Shown: positions 36,781 through 50,261 of the stretch, piece by piece | Layout: each line of letters opens with the position of its first letter | How positions within the stretch are numbered: the first letter of the stretch is position 1 | Assembly: GCA_027627225.1 (NCBI GenBank) | Contig: CM051029.1 | Location: forward strand, 20,392,856 to 20,456,855 | Source: Congeria kusceri | Lineage: Eukaryota > Mollusca > Bivalvia > Myida > Dreissenidae | Length of the DNA: 64,000 nt | Direction of reading: 5' to 3' | Notes under the pieces: generated by a model | The model's database searches: none | Seen by the model: only the letters and a program-made list of their open reading frames with translations | Told to the model about the DNA's origin: nothing | Position numbers and translations under genes: made by a program

Positions 36781-37869
36781 CTACATGGAAAGCCTGTGGC
36801 TTGTTGCGACACTTTCTAGTCAGTTTTTCTGGGTAGAGCCAGTCCGAAGTGACTTATAGAAAGTTCGCTTAAAAGCCACCAAGTAGAGAACTCACTATCT
36901 CGAGTGCAGAAAGAATACCATTATCCCAATGGTATAATTATTATTTTCATGGATTAGTGGAAATGAAAAACATTATATGGTTTTCCCTTTTTGGAAATCA
37001 TTGATCATTGCACTATTATATCTGCCATATTACAGCTTGAAAATGTGAACATGTGAAACCAATCTGTTAGAATGCGAACTGTTCAAATTAAGATCAATTT
37101 GTCACGTTTCCAATAAATAAATAGCGGTTACAGTCGTTACAACAATCATAACACAGGCGTATTCTTTCGTATTTTGTACTATAAATTATTATATACATAC
37201 CTATCTTCTTTTTTTAGAGAGTCTTTGACAATCATAATTAACCGTCCGTTTACAGTTATCCATATTTTGAGTCGCCGTGATGTGGACTTAGGAAAGAACA
37301 CGCATCGATTGCTACCTATGTATGTGTTCAGATTGGACGCTTAGCTCATTTCCAAATGTGTTCTTCAGCGAAATCCGACTGCCATTTGCAGAAAATATTG
37401 CCAGACGCTGTGAACACTGACTAAGACAAATACAAAACGCCCAACTGCCAACGTTACTCTTCCTGCTAAAAGGAAATTCCGAAAATACAATGATTTCTTG
37501 CAACTTTGCTGTTTACCTTATGTTCTGCTAATAAAATACCATACCAGCAGGATTCCTAATGCGTATTGTTTTCCTGTGTTGTAGTGGTTTCTTTCAACGA
37601 TGGTGATAACGGAATAATTGTTTTACTCACAATTTAAATGAGAGTAAATCAGATTATATTTATATATATAATAAACCATTGCAAATTTTAAAAATGCCAC
37701 TAACGTGTTCTTAATATTGTCTGATTTAAGAAGTATAACAGTTTATGAATACGAATAGTCATAATGCGTATGTTACTTTGTATAAGTATCACAGTGCTAC
37801 ACCGTCAGTGGTACTGGTAACGACAGTCCCCCAATTGTGTACGTCTAGAAGAAGTGATTTCAAAGTACC

Positions 37870-38036
37870 ACTCCAAGTGGATATGTAGTTTTCATAACTA
37901 GACTCTCAATCCGGAGTTCATGGGTTCGAGCCCCAGCGCGGCCACATACCTTGTCTGGGGATTGGTCATGAAATAACTTTTGCGGCCATTATCCTCCTAC
38001 CTCTGGTTAAAGTGGAGCAGTTGTCAGTTACTGGCA
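37870..38036 (+). mobile_element. tRNA-derived SINE
   Basis: A B box GGTTCGAGCCC sits at about 37924, in a tRNA-like context (ACTCTCAATCCGGAGTTCATGGGTTCGA). It is followed by a conserved-looking body (GGGGATTGGTCATGAAATAAC) that ends with GCAGTTGTCAGTTACTGGCA. It abuts the Harbinger transposase exon, which may explain the loss of that gene's 5' end. Confidence 0.55.
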
Positions 38037-38037
38037 T

Positions 38038-38599
38038 ATGAATTTGCACTTGGTACTGTTAAACTGCTTTGACATTGACATTCCTAACTCTAGACGACAT
38101 AGACAATTTCGACGGATTGAAAGACTGACGGACGAGAACGACCCTGAAGAAATAAGGCGACGATTTAGATTTACACCGGACAACATTGACCGTATAGAAA
38201 GGCTGATTGGACATCGACTGGAGCGTCGAACAAAACGGAATCAACCATTGACACCGAGGCAACAAATTCTAATTACATTGCGATTTTTTGCTGCTGGGAA
38301 CTTTCTACAGTTAATAGGGGATACATTTGGGGTTGACACAGCCACTGTATCAAGGGTTGTTACTAGAGTGACGGATGAACTATTCGACCTGAAAGACAGA
38401 GTCATTAAATTTTCGACGACGGACAGACAGAAATCAGTTATCAAACAAAATTTCTATAAAGTCGCGGGATTTCCTTCAATCATTGCTGCGATTGATGGAA
38501 CGCATGTTCGAATTATTGCACCCCATGACCACGAAGATCAATACGTAAATCGCAAGCACTATCACAGTGGTAATGTGCAAGCCACCTGTGACCATCGAG
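38038..38599 (+). CDS. HARBI1-like Harbinger transposase, 5' and middle part only
   Basis: The frame codes a helix-turn-helix-like region (LTPRQQILITLRFFAAG, then TFGVDTATVSRVVTRV), and then the first catalytic aspartate at residue 153 in IIAAIDGTHVRI. It continues into YVNRKHYHSGNVQATCDHRG. A donor (GAG|GTATG) follows at 38599; beyond it the frame reads a few residues to a stop at 38658. The next exon, which should hold the second Asp and the Glu of the DDE triad, was not found on this strand, so the transposase cannot be active as it stands. The start Met at 38038 may not be the original one. Confidence 0.75.
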
Positions 38600-39456
38600 G
38601 TATGATGAGAAATAAAGATTTCTTACCTTTTAGTTCCAATTGTTCTTTAATATTATAAATCCATAACTTACATTAATTACTAGTATGCCGCTTTACAAAC
38701 CAGATCAACACATACAGTAACACTTATTATTGATCTGGTATTGTAAATAATTTTCTGTAAACACAGCACGTCCATCTTCTCTAACATCCCAACATAAACT
38801 GCATGTTTTGCGCCCAAAACTCAACTGTGTAAAGTGTAGATGACGTAACAATTCCATGAAATCTATAATCCGTTTCATTGTGTACTTATAGTCCGATCTA
38901 TTGTTTCACTGAGGCACCCAGTGGGTGAATTTGAAATCATTGTTATACTGTGTATAATTACCATTGTAATAACTTATTGTCATTAACATTATTTTTAAAA
39001 TAGGGGTAAGGTTATTTTATTTGTATGAGTTAGCATATTGTAGGGTATCATTAAATATGTAATTATATTTTTAGGGATAATCACCAGCATAAACATTTCT
39101 TTATATTAAATGCTTGAAAATGAAATTATCAAACACTTTTTGCAGGTGAAAGCATACAGCCTACTACATAGAGTGTACAGATAAAGTGCACAGTGAAGGC
39201 TGGAAAAAATATTTTAAGTATTAAGTATAAAAAGTATTAAAATGTTTTAGGTCAAGAGAAACAAATATCTAGCAGATAATGTGCTTTATAGACGCATGTG
39301 ATTGTAATTTATGTCAAAGTAAGACAGAATAACAAATGTTTAAATTATGGAGCAACATTGAATTATGTTAATGAATATACTGCTTTTGTGTCATGTTCTT
39401 AAAATACAAACAATTTTAAATTCAACATGTTATTAAGCGCATTAATAACATGTAAC
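38600..39456. other. Gap between the two Harbinger coding parts
   Basis: No transposase 3' exon is visible here. It is probably deleted or replaced sequence inside the element. Confidence 0.4.
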
Positions 39457-41369
39457 CTAAAGTTTGTCCTTAGCAAGTTTCAACATGACAGTTGCTTGAG
39501 AAAAAAATTCTCTTTGAGTCTGCATCAACTCAAGCTGCTCTCGCTGGACTTCAAGGGCTACAGCATAATATTCCATTTGTAGCTGCTTCAGGGTCTTCTT
39601 TTTTTAGCTACATTTGAAACAGTTTAATTAAAATTAATAACATAGATATATAATGTCTTATAAATATCCAGCTTAACATTATTGTTAAATAAATTTAAGA
39701 AGCAACTGATGTCAGAAATGTTATAGTTCTATATTATTTATATATTTGTGTTACAACTCAATTATGGAAATTAATTGTATTTTTAACTTTTGATATATTC
39801 TATGTTTATTATAACATTATTAAGGTTGCTAAAGAAAACAAAATTAAATTATTTTAAGTCTTTAATTATTGATACATGTATTAAGTTGTGTATACCTTCT
39901 GGTTTTAGAAGGTATACCATCATGTTCTTTGTTTTTTTTGTGCTGCTCTGTGTTAGAACTGTAATGGTTTTTGCAGGCAAACTTAGATCTGAAATGATTG
40001 AATAAAGTTATATAATTCAAAAGTGTGAGATTTTTTTGTAATGACTCAGTAACAGAATTTATTAATTAAAATAATAATTGATTCAACATACATGATGCAT
40101 ATACATGTATATTTTAAGCAAACATGCCATGTCATGCCATATGATTTTATTTATTTTAATTTACTATTAACTAATTATTTACTAGCTATTAAGTTGATAA
40201 AAGTGTTACCATTGTCACACATGCTGTCTTCAGATGCATCTGCAAACATAATATATCCTCATGACATAATATCATAATAAAACTATAGTATTTGTTATTG
40301 TAAAATGTTATAAGCATGTACAGAATTTACAACACACATGTATTTTGTTTTAATGCCTAATCTATTGTTGTGATTTGTATGATCAAAATGTGTGTATGCC
40401 TAATGCTATATAATACATATCCATTATTAATTACCAATTGTGTTGTAAGCATTACTTGTCACATCAAAAAAATATTGTGCACTGACCATCATTGGCATAT
40501 AACTGAGGTACAATTGTACATTAAATAACTAAATATCAAAGCATACTAGTACATGTTTCATGCGTTTCCAATCCACATCCCGTAATGTCCTCGGCAAAAT
40601 TCAGGAAAGCTAGTTTTAAAATACATAGAAGTAATTAAATAAAATGATACATACGTAAATTAAAGATATGTATATTACATAATTAACCAATATTTTATTC
40701 TCCAAAGGTAGCCTCAATGGTACTGACAACATGATCACTGCCCATTTTTGAATTGCCGCTGTGACAAACAGATACGTGTAATGACTAATTTGAAAAATGA
40801 TCATTTATTAATAATACAGCATATAGTTTAATGAATTACACACAACTAGAGTTATAAAATTATAATATCAATTAATTCCAGTATAGGAAAGTCAAACAGT
40901 GTGCTGAGTTTATTTCCAATATACCTGAAAACGAAATATGGATTAAAATATTGGAAGGGGAATTTATGTGGATTAAAATGGAATATACTTCGTCGACTTA
41001 AAGGTAAGGGCATTTTCAAAAATTTGAAACACAATATAATTCCAAGTGTAGTATGGTTGTTTCAATTTATGTTTCTATTTATATAATATGTTGCGTTGCA
41101 TAAATAAGGCATGATAAAAAATTAAGTATTATGATTTCAATCTACACAAAAATGATGTACTATCGTGCACTAAGTGTCATACCAATAGCGGTTTCTGATG
41201 CCGACGCTCCTGGTATTCCACTGAAGGAAGGAGTGTCCTTCAGTGTATTTATGATGGAGAGTGTAATGGGGTCCGGGCTTGGCATTGGCTGCCCACCACC
41301 TGTCGTCTGGGCATTTTTCCTGTCAACCGCTACAAGTCATCTCGCATCGCCGACCATTTTCCTGTACTT
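39457..41369 (-). pseudogene. Harbinger second gene (Myb/SANT-like protein), decayed
   Basis: Exons in transcript order: 41369-41183 (containing RKNAQTTGGGQPMPSPDP), 40239-40210 (30-bp micro-exon), about 39991-39912, and 39607-39457 (KQLQMEYYAVALEVQREQLE and onward to TAG). The TGGG-proline motif and the Gln/Glu-rich coiled C-terminus are typical of the Myb-like protein that accompanies Harbinger transposases. Two lesions are seen: an in-frame TGA shortly after KMVGDAR in the first exon, and a one-base shift at the seven-A run at the start of the last exon. The N-terminal DNA-binding exon was not identified. It faces the transposase exon, an arrangement known in Harbinger elements. Confidence 0.6.
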
Positions 41370-41999
41370 CTATGAATATTAATAATCAAGAAACGAATAT
41401 ATGCAGTAAAACATTTGAATAGAGTCCGATTTTTATTTTTATTCCAATTGATCCATTCTATACAATGCAGAGACGTAAAAACGCGGCCAATACGAGATTC
41501 AGCCAATCTGGATTCAGGATTAGCTCGGCCTTACACAAGATGTCAAGTTTCTGTGACGTCATTTTTAAAACCCTCAACATAAGTAATGTTGCGCTTGTTA
41601 TTTTTTAATAAAGTTTTCTACATGTAGCATTCCCACAAAATAAAGTGACAGTGGGCAACATTCGTACGTTTTAATGTATTATACCGAGTCTACCGAAATC
41701 CTGACGACGTCGACAACGAAAACACAAAATTACATCCCTTGAAGTATTCTTCCATTCAGCATTTGTAAATATTAATATGATGAAATTATTTATAAATATT
41801 TGGATTAAAATTGGATTGGATGCACCTCAGAAAGGGAAGGGAATAGGCGAGTTAGCTGAGCGTTTTCTCTGTCAGCTCGCCGACATCATCTTCACAATGA
41901 CAATAGAGGATTCAGCTGAAACGAGGCTGGTGGAAGGCTACTGTCAGGAATTTTACATGTTCTTAGTATAGTAAACTATACATTATATTTCACATCTAG

Positions 42000-42725
42000 T
42001 CGTCGTCTTCAACTTTTCATGATTGCATTAAGCATACGCTGGAGCAAACTTAGACTTTAGAAGAATATTCTTAAACCAGCGTCGTAGCCACACTGAGGCT
42101 GCCTCGGCTAAAATTTGCAGACCAAAGGAAAACATTAAATGTAATATTAATGCATGGATATAGCATTACGTGTGTTTAACCATAAAATGTTACGGAGGCA
42201 TTGTCCTGTTACCGCAGACAAAATGCATTTTGACCATTATAATCTACATTAGAATACCTGAACTAGGATGTAACTATTAATCTGAATACACCTGTAAAGA
42301 ACGAATGCAGCGTCAAAGTGACACGGGTAAGATTAACACTGTATTGGTATACCATAGTGTTGACATTCGCTAAAAGAAATTGATTATCATGTTATGACTG
42401 CATTAAAGGCATGCAGCCACTCGTTAAGATAAGGTTGCATATCTGTATCGTCATGTTACCACGCACTAGTGTACTACCATAAGAATGAAAACAGTCAGCG
42501 TCATTCTATTGTAGGACAATGTGCGTTGGGAAATTCAATGGTCTACAGTGTTTGTTTATAATATTTGAAATGCAAATACAAAACGAGACCATATTTATGT
42601 TGCACGAACTTCTACAGCTTTTAAAAATGTTATCAAACTTAACATTGCAAACAAAACATTTAATGTAAATATGTAATAATAACCAATATATAATACAAAT
42701 AATAATAATAATTATTATTATTTTA

Positions 42726-42763
<38 letters not shown>

Positions 42764-45180
42764 TAGACTTACAGTGGGGCGAAGATTGCTGTTTAAATTC
42801 TTGATTAACAAACTCAAGAGGTGTTTTATTCAAAACTAAACTACAAAAAAGGTAAATTCTGTATAAAAAGATGGTGATAGAAACATGTTAGCCCTTAATT
42901 TATGTTTCTGTTCAAATAATGCACATTGCAAAATGTATATGGGCCAATTATAGATAACTCGCTATTTTATTAACAAGTCGTAAAATTGGAATTAAACTGT
43001 ATATCATAATTATGTTGCGATTTAAATTAAGTGCTTGACCCATTGTTAGATTATATCAACTATCAACATTTAAATAGTACTGTAATGGAAAGCAAGAGAC
43101 TTATCATTGGGGGACGTAATTAAAACGGAACTGCAGGACGCAATTAGATATATTATAGGTGATGATTAAATACACTTGAAGACGAACTAACCTTCTGCAA
43201 CAGGGCCGTCTTAACCTATTTTTTATTACAAATAATATGATTGAATATTGATTAAATGCGTAAATAAAAACAAGCTTCAGATCAGATCACTCTATTTTGA
43301 GCATGCTCATTAGTTTTGAGAAAAAACAATAGGTAAACGTTTATGTAAGTTGTCTGTAATAAACACATTGTTACATGATGTTAGAATAAATATTGCATTA
43401 TTCTATAGAAAATAGAAATGCTTTTTTTGTGATATTGATGACATCCACGTTCAGTTTTTATCAATGATGAACTTTGTTAAGAAATACTTTTAATGAAAAT
43501 TAAAAACCACCTCTTATACCAGTCAGAAAGCAAATTGAAAAAAAAAGAATGTTTATCAATATCAAAACTTCAATCATTGGAACATTCGTTGACAGAGCAT
43601 ACAATGGAAAAAGTATTTGCTCTAAACATAATGAATGAATAGATTTAATAAACTATACTGAATGCAAACAATTTCTGGCCGGCTTATGCCAATTGATTTC
43701 GAAAAAGTATTGTGATACTTGATCGTTCAGTTTTATAAACAAATGTTTTATGAAACTGAATTTTGTGAAGAAAAATTCGGTTAGGCTTAACAAGAAATAT
43801 CTTTAAAAAAAATATCCGGCGTGTGTTCTTACTTTGCAAATAAGGAATGTTAATTAAACTTCCAGCTTACATATTAAAAACAATGTAACTAGGACTAGAT
43901 CCGAATGGCATGCACTACTCAAATACTAAATAATACTACATGTAGTAGTTTACGTCTCCTATATATATAAATTATTATATACGCTACTTCTAAATATATA
44001 TGGGTTTGTTTTTTTAACATCACCATTTTATATATGATCTACGGTCATTTATAAGGATTATCTAATAAAATTAAAACAATATATTCAGCATTACAGAACA
44101 AGATGCATATACATCGACAAGAAACTTTATTAAATAGTACATTTCTGTTCGAAGAATGCACGCGCCATATATGTTAACATATGTATGGCTAGATAAATCT
44201 CGTTGAGTTGTAAAGAGTACATGTATGTCAACAATGATATGTTTCAAGTATCTCACTGACCTGCAGGAGAGCGAGTGTATGATTATTTCGCCCTCAATGT
44301 AGACTATCCCTCTGGTGGGAGACATGTCTTAGATACAGTTGATATTTATAGAATAGCCGTGTCTATTGTGTACAAATAAAAGAGAACACTCAAATGTAAA
44401 ATGTGTTCATTTACATAGTTGCAAAATATCAAATTCATTGTTGTTTAACATGCCAAATGTCATGTCAAATCATTTCAATAGCGTTGCGCATATACGAAAA
44501 CTCTCATTTTGTGCAATCTGCTATTCACTTATTGAATTTGCCATAAGTGTTCCAAACCTGTTACGAATTCCTCTGCTATTTATTGTCTGGATGTTGCACC
44601 TGTTCATTTAATATATGACTAGTGTAGTGGTAATTTATTGTAAATTAGCCGACGGAATGTTAGGATTTATTCCTTCTGGGACATTTCACAACATTTGATT
44701 GGATATACAGGAAGGTCAAAAGTTAGGATAAACAGCTACGCCGAAAAAGCTGTTTGTTTCCGCTTACCCGACCCCTCCCCCTATTTTCGTCTGCCGAACC
44801 TAAAAGTTGTTTGCCTATCGATCATTAACATTTTCTGACTTTCGTTAAAAAGGGCAGTTTTCGCTAATATGCGGCTTTTCGGTAATTAGCAAACATTTCG
44901 AATTATTATATGTGGGACAGGTGCTTTTGGTAATGACATACCGTAAGGGACAGTTTCTTTGATTGGAGGCGTTTAAGCATTTTACATTCAGTCCATTATT
45001 CTTACACTGTGTGGTGAATATATCGCGAAGAAAACAAAGTTTTATTTTACAACGCCCTAAATCTTTTTAGATATTACTGTTTGGCCTTATTCGATTGGGT
45101 GTGTCGTTGTGGAGGTGTCAACTTTTCGTTTCCGCTTTCTGACTCGAGAGCGGATTGAGCTGTTGTAATGAAACTTCATC
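42000..45180. other. Non-coding stretch
   Basis: No supported gene. It contains an (ATT)n run near 42703-42765 and otherwise AT-rich unique-looking sequence. Confidence 0.45.
42700..42765. repeat. (ATT)n microsatellite
   Basis: AATAATAATA passing into ATTATTATT over about 65 bp. A minus-strand run of Asn/Ile codons results. Confidence 0.9.
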
Positions 45181-45267
45181 CCTTGATATTTAAAAGCTAG
45201 ACCTCACCTGAGATTACATACGGGGTGAGTGGAGTCAAGGTCAATAACTTGAGAACACATTTTTAAT

Positions 45268-46560
45268 AGTCAAGTCAAGTCAAGTCAACTTTATTGGTAA
45301 ATACCATTGTACATAACCAAAACAATCAAGAAAGAACATGATGAACATAATAACAGTGTAAATCAAGATGAAAAGTATGTTACAAAGCGGATATGAGAAA
45401 CTCATAAATAATATTCCAAACAAATTAGGTAGGTAATACACTCGTGTCACTCAGTTGTCAATAATCGGTGTTCTGTATGGCAAATTCCGTTATTCAGAAG
45501 TAATCATATGTTATTCTAAAATGGTAAAAAGTAATTGTTCAATGTTTTTAATGGAAACTCTATTCTGAAACTACTTACACGCTAAACTACATTTAAAAAT
45601 CGTACTGACAACAACAACAACAAAAAAGTTTATTTATATTATTTTTATATTTTTTATTATTTAATTTTTTTATTATTTTTTTTTTTTATTTTTTTATTTT
45701 TTTTTTAAATTAATTTAGGGTACATATCCCTCTGGTAGATTACCTAAATTAATGGATAGATAATCTTGAAGGATAGGTACTTAGAATTGATAATAAATTA
45801 ATAATTTACTAATGAAATAAAAAGTAAGACTAAGTTCGAAAATCCCTCCCTGAGGATCATCTATACGAAACGAAATTATAGGTGATCTGGAAGGAAATAT
45901 ATTTTCACAACTTACCCAAAGTTTAGTAATAATAATGTAATAACTTTTTAATACTGTAATCTAAAGAGAACAAATATTAAAATGTCCAAAATCACAATAT
46001 ATATGTAATATTTTTCAAATCTGACAATTCAATTAGAAGAATGGCAGTAAAGTATAGACCTCATGATTCAGCTGTAAAACACAATATTATGGACAAAATA
46101 ACGGTACAAATTCGTGATCCTATTAAACAATTTATAATTTTCACAACAATCACAATGTATAACTATTTACTGGAATAATAAGTGTTACTATTAGACGCAT
46201 TATATTACGCATTATTATTTCGTGACTCAAATGCTAGGCGGATAAATTTTCCGAGGTTAATGATAGTCTTTGAATTCTTGGTTGATAATAAAATTTTAAA
46301 TTTTGACAAGGAGGGCCACCTTTGATAATATTTAGGTAAGTGTTGATTTCTTAGATCTCTATAATATGGACATACTAATAAAAAGTGATATTCGTTTTCA
46401 ATGACATTCATATTACACTTAGTACAAATTCTTTCATTTCTAGATATATTTCTAAATCTGCCTCCTTCAATTAATAGTTTATGCGCTGAACAACGAAACC
46501 TTGACATTGACACTCTATCCTTATCATTAACAACAACATCTAAATACTTCTCAAATGCAA
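45268..46560 (-). mobile_element. 5'-truncated LINE (non-LTR retrotransposon) 3' end
   Basis: On the minus strand the coding part ends at 46205, and then comes a T-rich (A-rich on its own strand) 3' region. The element ends in an AATAAA (45290-45295) and a short (TTGAC)n tail at 45268-45289, typical of LINE tails. The coding frame stays open back to about 46558 (FEKYLDVVVNDKDRVSMSRF) and then meets the tandem array, so the 5' truncation point is near 46560. Confidence 0.75.
46205..46558 (-). CDS. C-terminal end of a LINE reverse transcriptase protein (zinc-knuckle region)
   Basis: The residues MSRFRCSAHKLLIEGGRF, then ISRNERICTKCNM, then ENEYHFLLVCPYYRDLR, form the Cys-Cys-His-Cys end seen after the reverse transcriptase in many non-LTR elements. 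The polymerase domain itself is absent because of 5' truncation. No independent function is expected. Confidence 0.75.
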   Translation of the reverse strand, partial: AFEKYLDVVVNDKDRVSMSRFRCSAHKLLIEGGRFRNISRNERICTKCNMNVIENEYHFLLVCPYYRDLRNQHLPKYYQRWPSLSKFKILLSTKNSKTIINLGKFIRLAFESRNNNA

Positions 46561-46984
46561 CTTAATATATATATACCTTATATCAAGACCTCGCTTGGGG
46601 TTGCATATGGGGTGGGTGTGGTCAACGTCAAAGTCATCGTTAGTAAAATTAGAAAAAATGGTTTCCCTTCAATGACTACAGAACGAATTGAGATTCTTTT
46701 ATGGAACTTACTTAATAGATACCTTATGCCGAGCCCTCACTTGGGATCACATATGTATAAGAGGGGGGGGGGGTCAAGATTACTGTTTATAACAATAGAA
46801 AAAACCGTTTCCTCTCAATAACTCGAGAATACAATAAGAAAGATAGATTTTATATATAGATACCGTATATTGAGCCCTCGCTTAAATGTGCATATGGAAA
46901 CGATGTTGCATATTGTTTATGTTGGGTCAAGATCAAGAGACGCCGCTTGTTATTACTAAGGGGATTGATGGGTTCAATGCCACC

Positions 46985-47177
46985 ATAAGAAAACGAGGTG
47001 GCGTAGTAGATATGGTGTCCGACTAGTTATCATGAGGTCCCGGGTTCGATGGGTATTGGAGCGTTTTCAAGATCTCCCCCAAAGACACTAAGTACTGGTT
47101 CTACCCAGGAAACGGACTCGAGAGTGTCTCAACTAAAATTAGGCTTTCGGTGCAATCGAGCTTCAATAAATAGGTTT
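46985..47177 (+). mobile_element. tRNA-derived SINE
   Basis: A box TGGCGTAGTAGA at about 46999 and a B-box-like GGGTTCGATGG at about 47042, spaced as in tRNA-derived SINEs. The body (GACACTAAGTACTGGTTCTA, CCCAGGAAACGGACTCGAGA) ends in an A-rich TCAATAAATAGG tail. It lies just beyond the tandem array. Confidence 0.65.
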
Positions 47178-47306
47178 AGACTTCATTTGATAATTACTTT
47201 TTCTTGTTAAAATGCCATCTGCTCAATGACACAATAGTTGATCGAGTTACGGATATGCCGGTAAAACCGTTTTACTTGTATAAACATAATAAAAAGCAAT
47301 TTATTA

Positions 47307-49170
47307 ACTTAAGTTGTACTTTAGTGCAATTCCAAGCCATGACCTACACCAAGTGTATCCATAACTTTCTTTGTTTATTGTGCCAACTTGTATGCAGTTC
47401 ATTCGAAAAATTTAGTTTTTGTGGAATTTCCACATTTCTTGTTTGCTTTAGTTTTATGGGGCACTGTTATCATCATTGATTTGCTGCTGTTGTGTTTCAT
47501 TTTGTTTGTCCCAAGCCTGTGTCAAGAGCTTACATTTAAATGTGTTGAGTCACAAAATTTCACCTTCAGACATTTGTATTTACTTCCGTATGCTTCAAAT
47601 CACATTGTACATAAGATGTGGATGCAGGGTTAGGCAGGTTTTGTCAAACAATGTAACAATGTTTTATATGGAATGTAGCAAAATGAATTGTTAATATTGC
47701 ATGTTTAAATCTCAATCGTGTGAAGTTTACCATTAGACACAAGATAACTTACCTGATTGGGTGTTTGTTATATCATTATCAAGGCAAAATAACGTCCCCT
47801 TTAATAGTGTTTGTTAAATCATTATCAAAGTAAAGCTGACTTCCCTGTATGTGCGTTTGTTAAGACATTGTCAAGGTAACGTTACAGTAAACATTATGTA
47901 AGATGGTAAACAATACATAGTTAAATCCCTTGTCTGTGTCAAATGACGGATAGGTCAAAAAGATAACAAAAATATGTTTTAATTGATGTTCAGCGCATGT
48001 GGTCATTGTTAAAAATGTAGACTGAGCGCCCAAAATACATGACATGTCCATATATGTACATGTTTAAAACTAATAAATTTGTGGAATTGGTAGTTTTGCA
48101 AATAATGCACATAATTACCCAAGAGTTCTGCCGTAAATTTCGACTATTGCGGACAAGTGCAACCTAGGCATGAAAGAGTGCAAAATAGCCCACTGACATT
48201 AAAGAATCAAACGTTAAAAAGTTATAATACAGTTACAAGTACCACGGAATTAAATGACACCACGTTATTTTTGTTCCAAACAATTACATTGCATATGGTC
48301 ATTATATTATATTTTGGCTGTTTGCATTAGGCCGCGTACGTGTGATCCGTCATCCGTGTTTGTGTTCTACATCCGTGTCCGTAACATAATTTGTTTATAC
48401 AATCTATAAATAGACGCTCTCCCATCCGTCCGAACAGCCATCGATGACTGATTATAAAAGTGATGGCCTAAATTCATGTCCTATTGGCTAAAAATATATT
48501 TGTGGATTTCCCAAAATGTTTACCCGGCTTGCACATAGAAAATCACACACAGCAACGGGAACCAGAACTCTTACCGTGATTCATGTCATATGGGATAAAA
48601 ATAGATTTGCGGAATTCGTATTTTGGTTCCCGACATGTGCATTGGAAACTGTACAAGTAACAGTGACACCAGCACAGCGTTCTTTTCTAATTACATACAA
48701 CAATGACGTCATTTTGTTGATTTTCTTGACGTAAACATTGTATGTGTTTCGTTTGATATAGTAGGTTATTTTTTCGAATTTATCAGAATGTGGTGAGATT
48801 AATTGAATAACAGATCGGCGTTGGATTATAATAAGTTTATCTGCTAGGTAATTTTGCTAGTATAGATTATATAACAAATCATTTACTGACATGTTAACAT
48901 CAGACCAAGTCCATTGGCTATCTAGTTAATAATTGTAATATAGCTCCACGCAGGAACGTTTACATTTGTCCGTATCCGTGTCCATATAGATCTAATGATA
49001 GTGACTTAATGAATAACTGAAAAAACAATGTCTTTACTTAAGTTGTAATTTAGTGCAATGATTCCAAGCAATGATATTCACCAAGTGCATCCAGAACTTT
49101 TTATTTTACTGTGCTGACTTTTATGCATTCGAAAAGTTTGGGTTTCATGGAATTTCTGCATTTCTTGTTT
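47307..49170 (+). repeat. Pair of ~138-bp direct repeats
   Basis: The stretch at 47307-47446 and the stretch at 49036-49170 match over about 138 bp with roughly 80% identity by eye. Both begin ACTTAAGTTGTA and end TTTCTTGTTT. The 1.6 kb between them holds no recognisable coding domain. They could be two copies of one dispersed repeat or decayed long terminal repeats. Confidence 0.6.
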
Positions 49171-50261
49171 AAATGTTAGACTAATGCATAAAAACCGGAT
49201 AACACGTATTTGTTATAAAATGGAAAATTCCGTGGAATTGAACCGAATTTTTTGTCCGAATTCTAAACAATAGGATGTGGATGTGATCCTACTTTACCAT
49301 ATAATTATATTTATACTTAGTGCAACAATATAAGCTATCAAAAGTAGGAAAAGGAAGGGCATACAATTGCTAATGAGGAATGCAGAATACTAGTATCACA
49401 AATTGCTGATGATAGTTATTTAAAAATAATCATTAGAAATCATTGCATCTAACAGAAATGCGCTGTAACGAATAGAACGCATTAAAATGTATATAACCCT
49501 GTGTTAATATATTCGGAGCATCGTGTTTCTCGATCCTAATGCTTCTTGATCGCTCATTGTTAAATTGTAGATTGCAACTAAGAATTAATCTAGGCCTACA
49601 TACGTGTATGGTAAAAGTATAACTGCATGGTAACAGTTACTGAACAACTATTTATATCGCCAATGAGACGGGTTATTTTGTGTTAAAACATGGTTTAGGT
49701 GGCCTCCAAAACGCACCAGAGACGTTCTAGGTCAAACAATTCCCCTGGACCCCCAACACTGCCTCGGCTTTAATTTGCGTATAGCTGCGCCACTGCTTAA
49801 CCAAAATGCTTTGGTGAATTAGACTTTTGAAAGTATATCTATATAATATTTGTATTCTTACGTATAAGAATGGTTATAGAATGTGTTGTTAAATACTGAC
49901 AGGTTTGCCAAGACTCGGTCGGATAACAGTGCATATCGACTGATGGTGTTAAACCTTTTGCGACTTTCTCGATAAACAGACGTTAGCAATTATTTTATGT
50001 ACTATTTGGTTGTTATATTTCACAATACACAGTTAGAACAATAAAAACAATGTAAATAATTTATGCTGGCGTTGTTGAATTATATTTATATCGAAACAAT
50101 AGTTGTGATAGATCCAACATGTACTCTAAAAACTGAAAGATGCTGCATACTCTTTTTATTTATATCAAAATAATAGTTTTAATACTATAAAAACCAAACT
50201 ATGCTGTAAAACACTATAAAGTGAATAAATAAAATTGTCAGTTATTAGTTGAATTCCTATT

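Larger units (their letters stand above)
38038..41400. mobile_element. Degenerate Harbinger (PIF/Harbinger) element
   Basis: Inferred from the partial transposase and the facing Myb-like gene. Terminal repeats and the 3-bp target duplication were not found. The right boundary might extend toward 42000, where a frame at 41777-41971 remains unassigned. Confidence 0.55.
45190..46930 (+). repeat. ~145-bp tandem array interrupted by a LINE
   Basis: Units beginning near ACCTTATATCAAGACCTCGC start at 46575, 46721 and 46862 (periods 146 and 141 bp), with the inner block GGTTTCCCTTCAATGACTACA or close variants. A matching partial unit (AGACCTCACCTGAGATTACA, GGTCAATAACTTGAGAACAC) lies at about 45200-45262. 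The LINE fragment at 45268-46560 separates them. Confidence 0.7.

Noticed and set aside
36358..36836. Long open frames coding poly-Leu, poly-Thr, poly-Ser and poly-Val
   Set aside because: They arise from the CTA/CTT microsatellite in all frames and carry no domain.
41777..41971. Possible Harbinger exon
   Set aside because: The translation has no transposase or Myb motif on either strand, so it was not assigned.
47307..49170. An LTR retrotransposon
   Set aside because: The repeats are short and diverged, and no gag, protease, reverse transcriptase or integrase coding lies between them.
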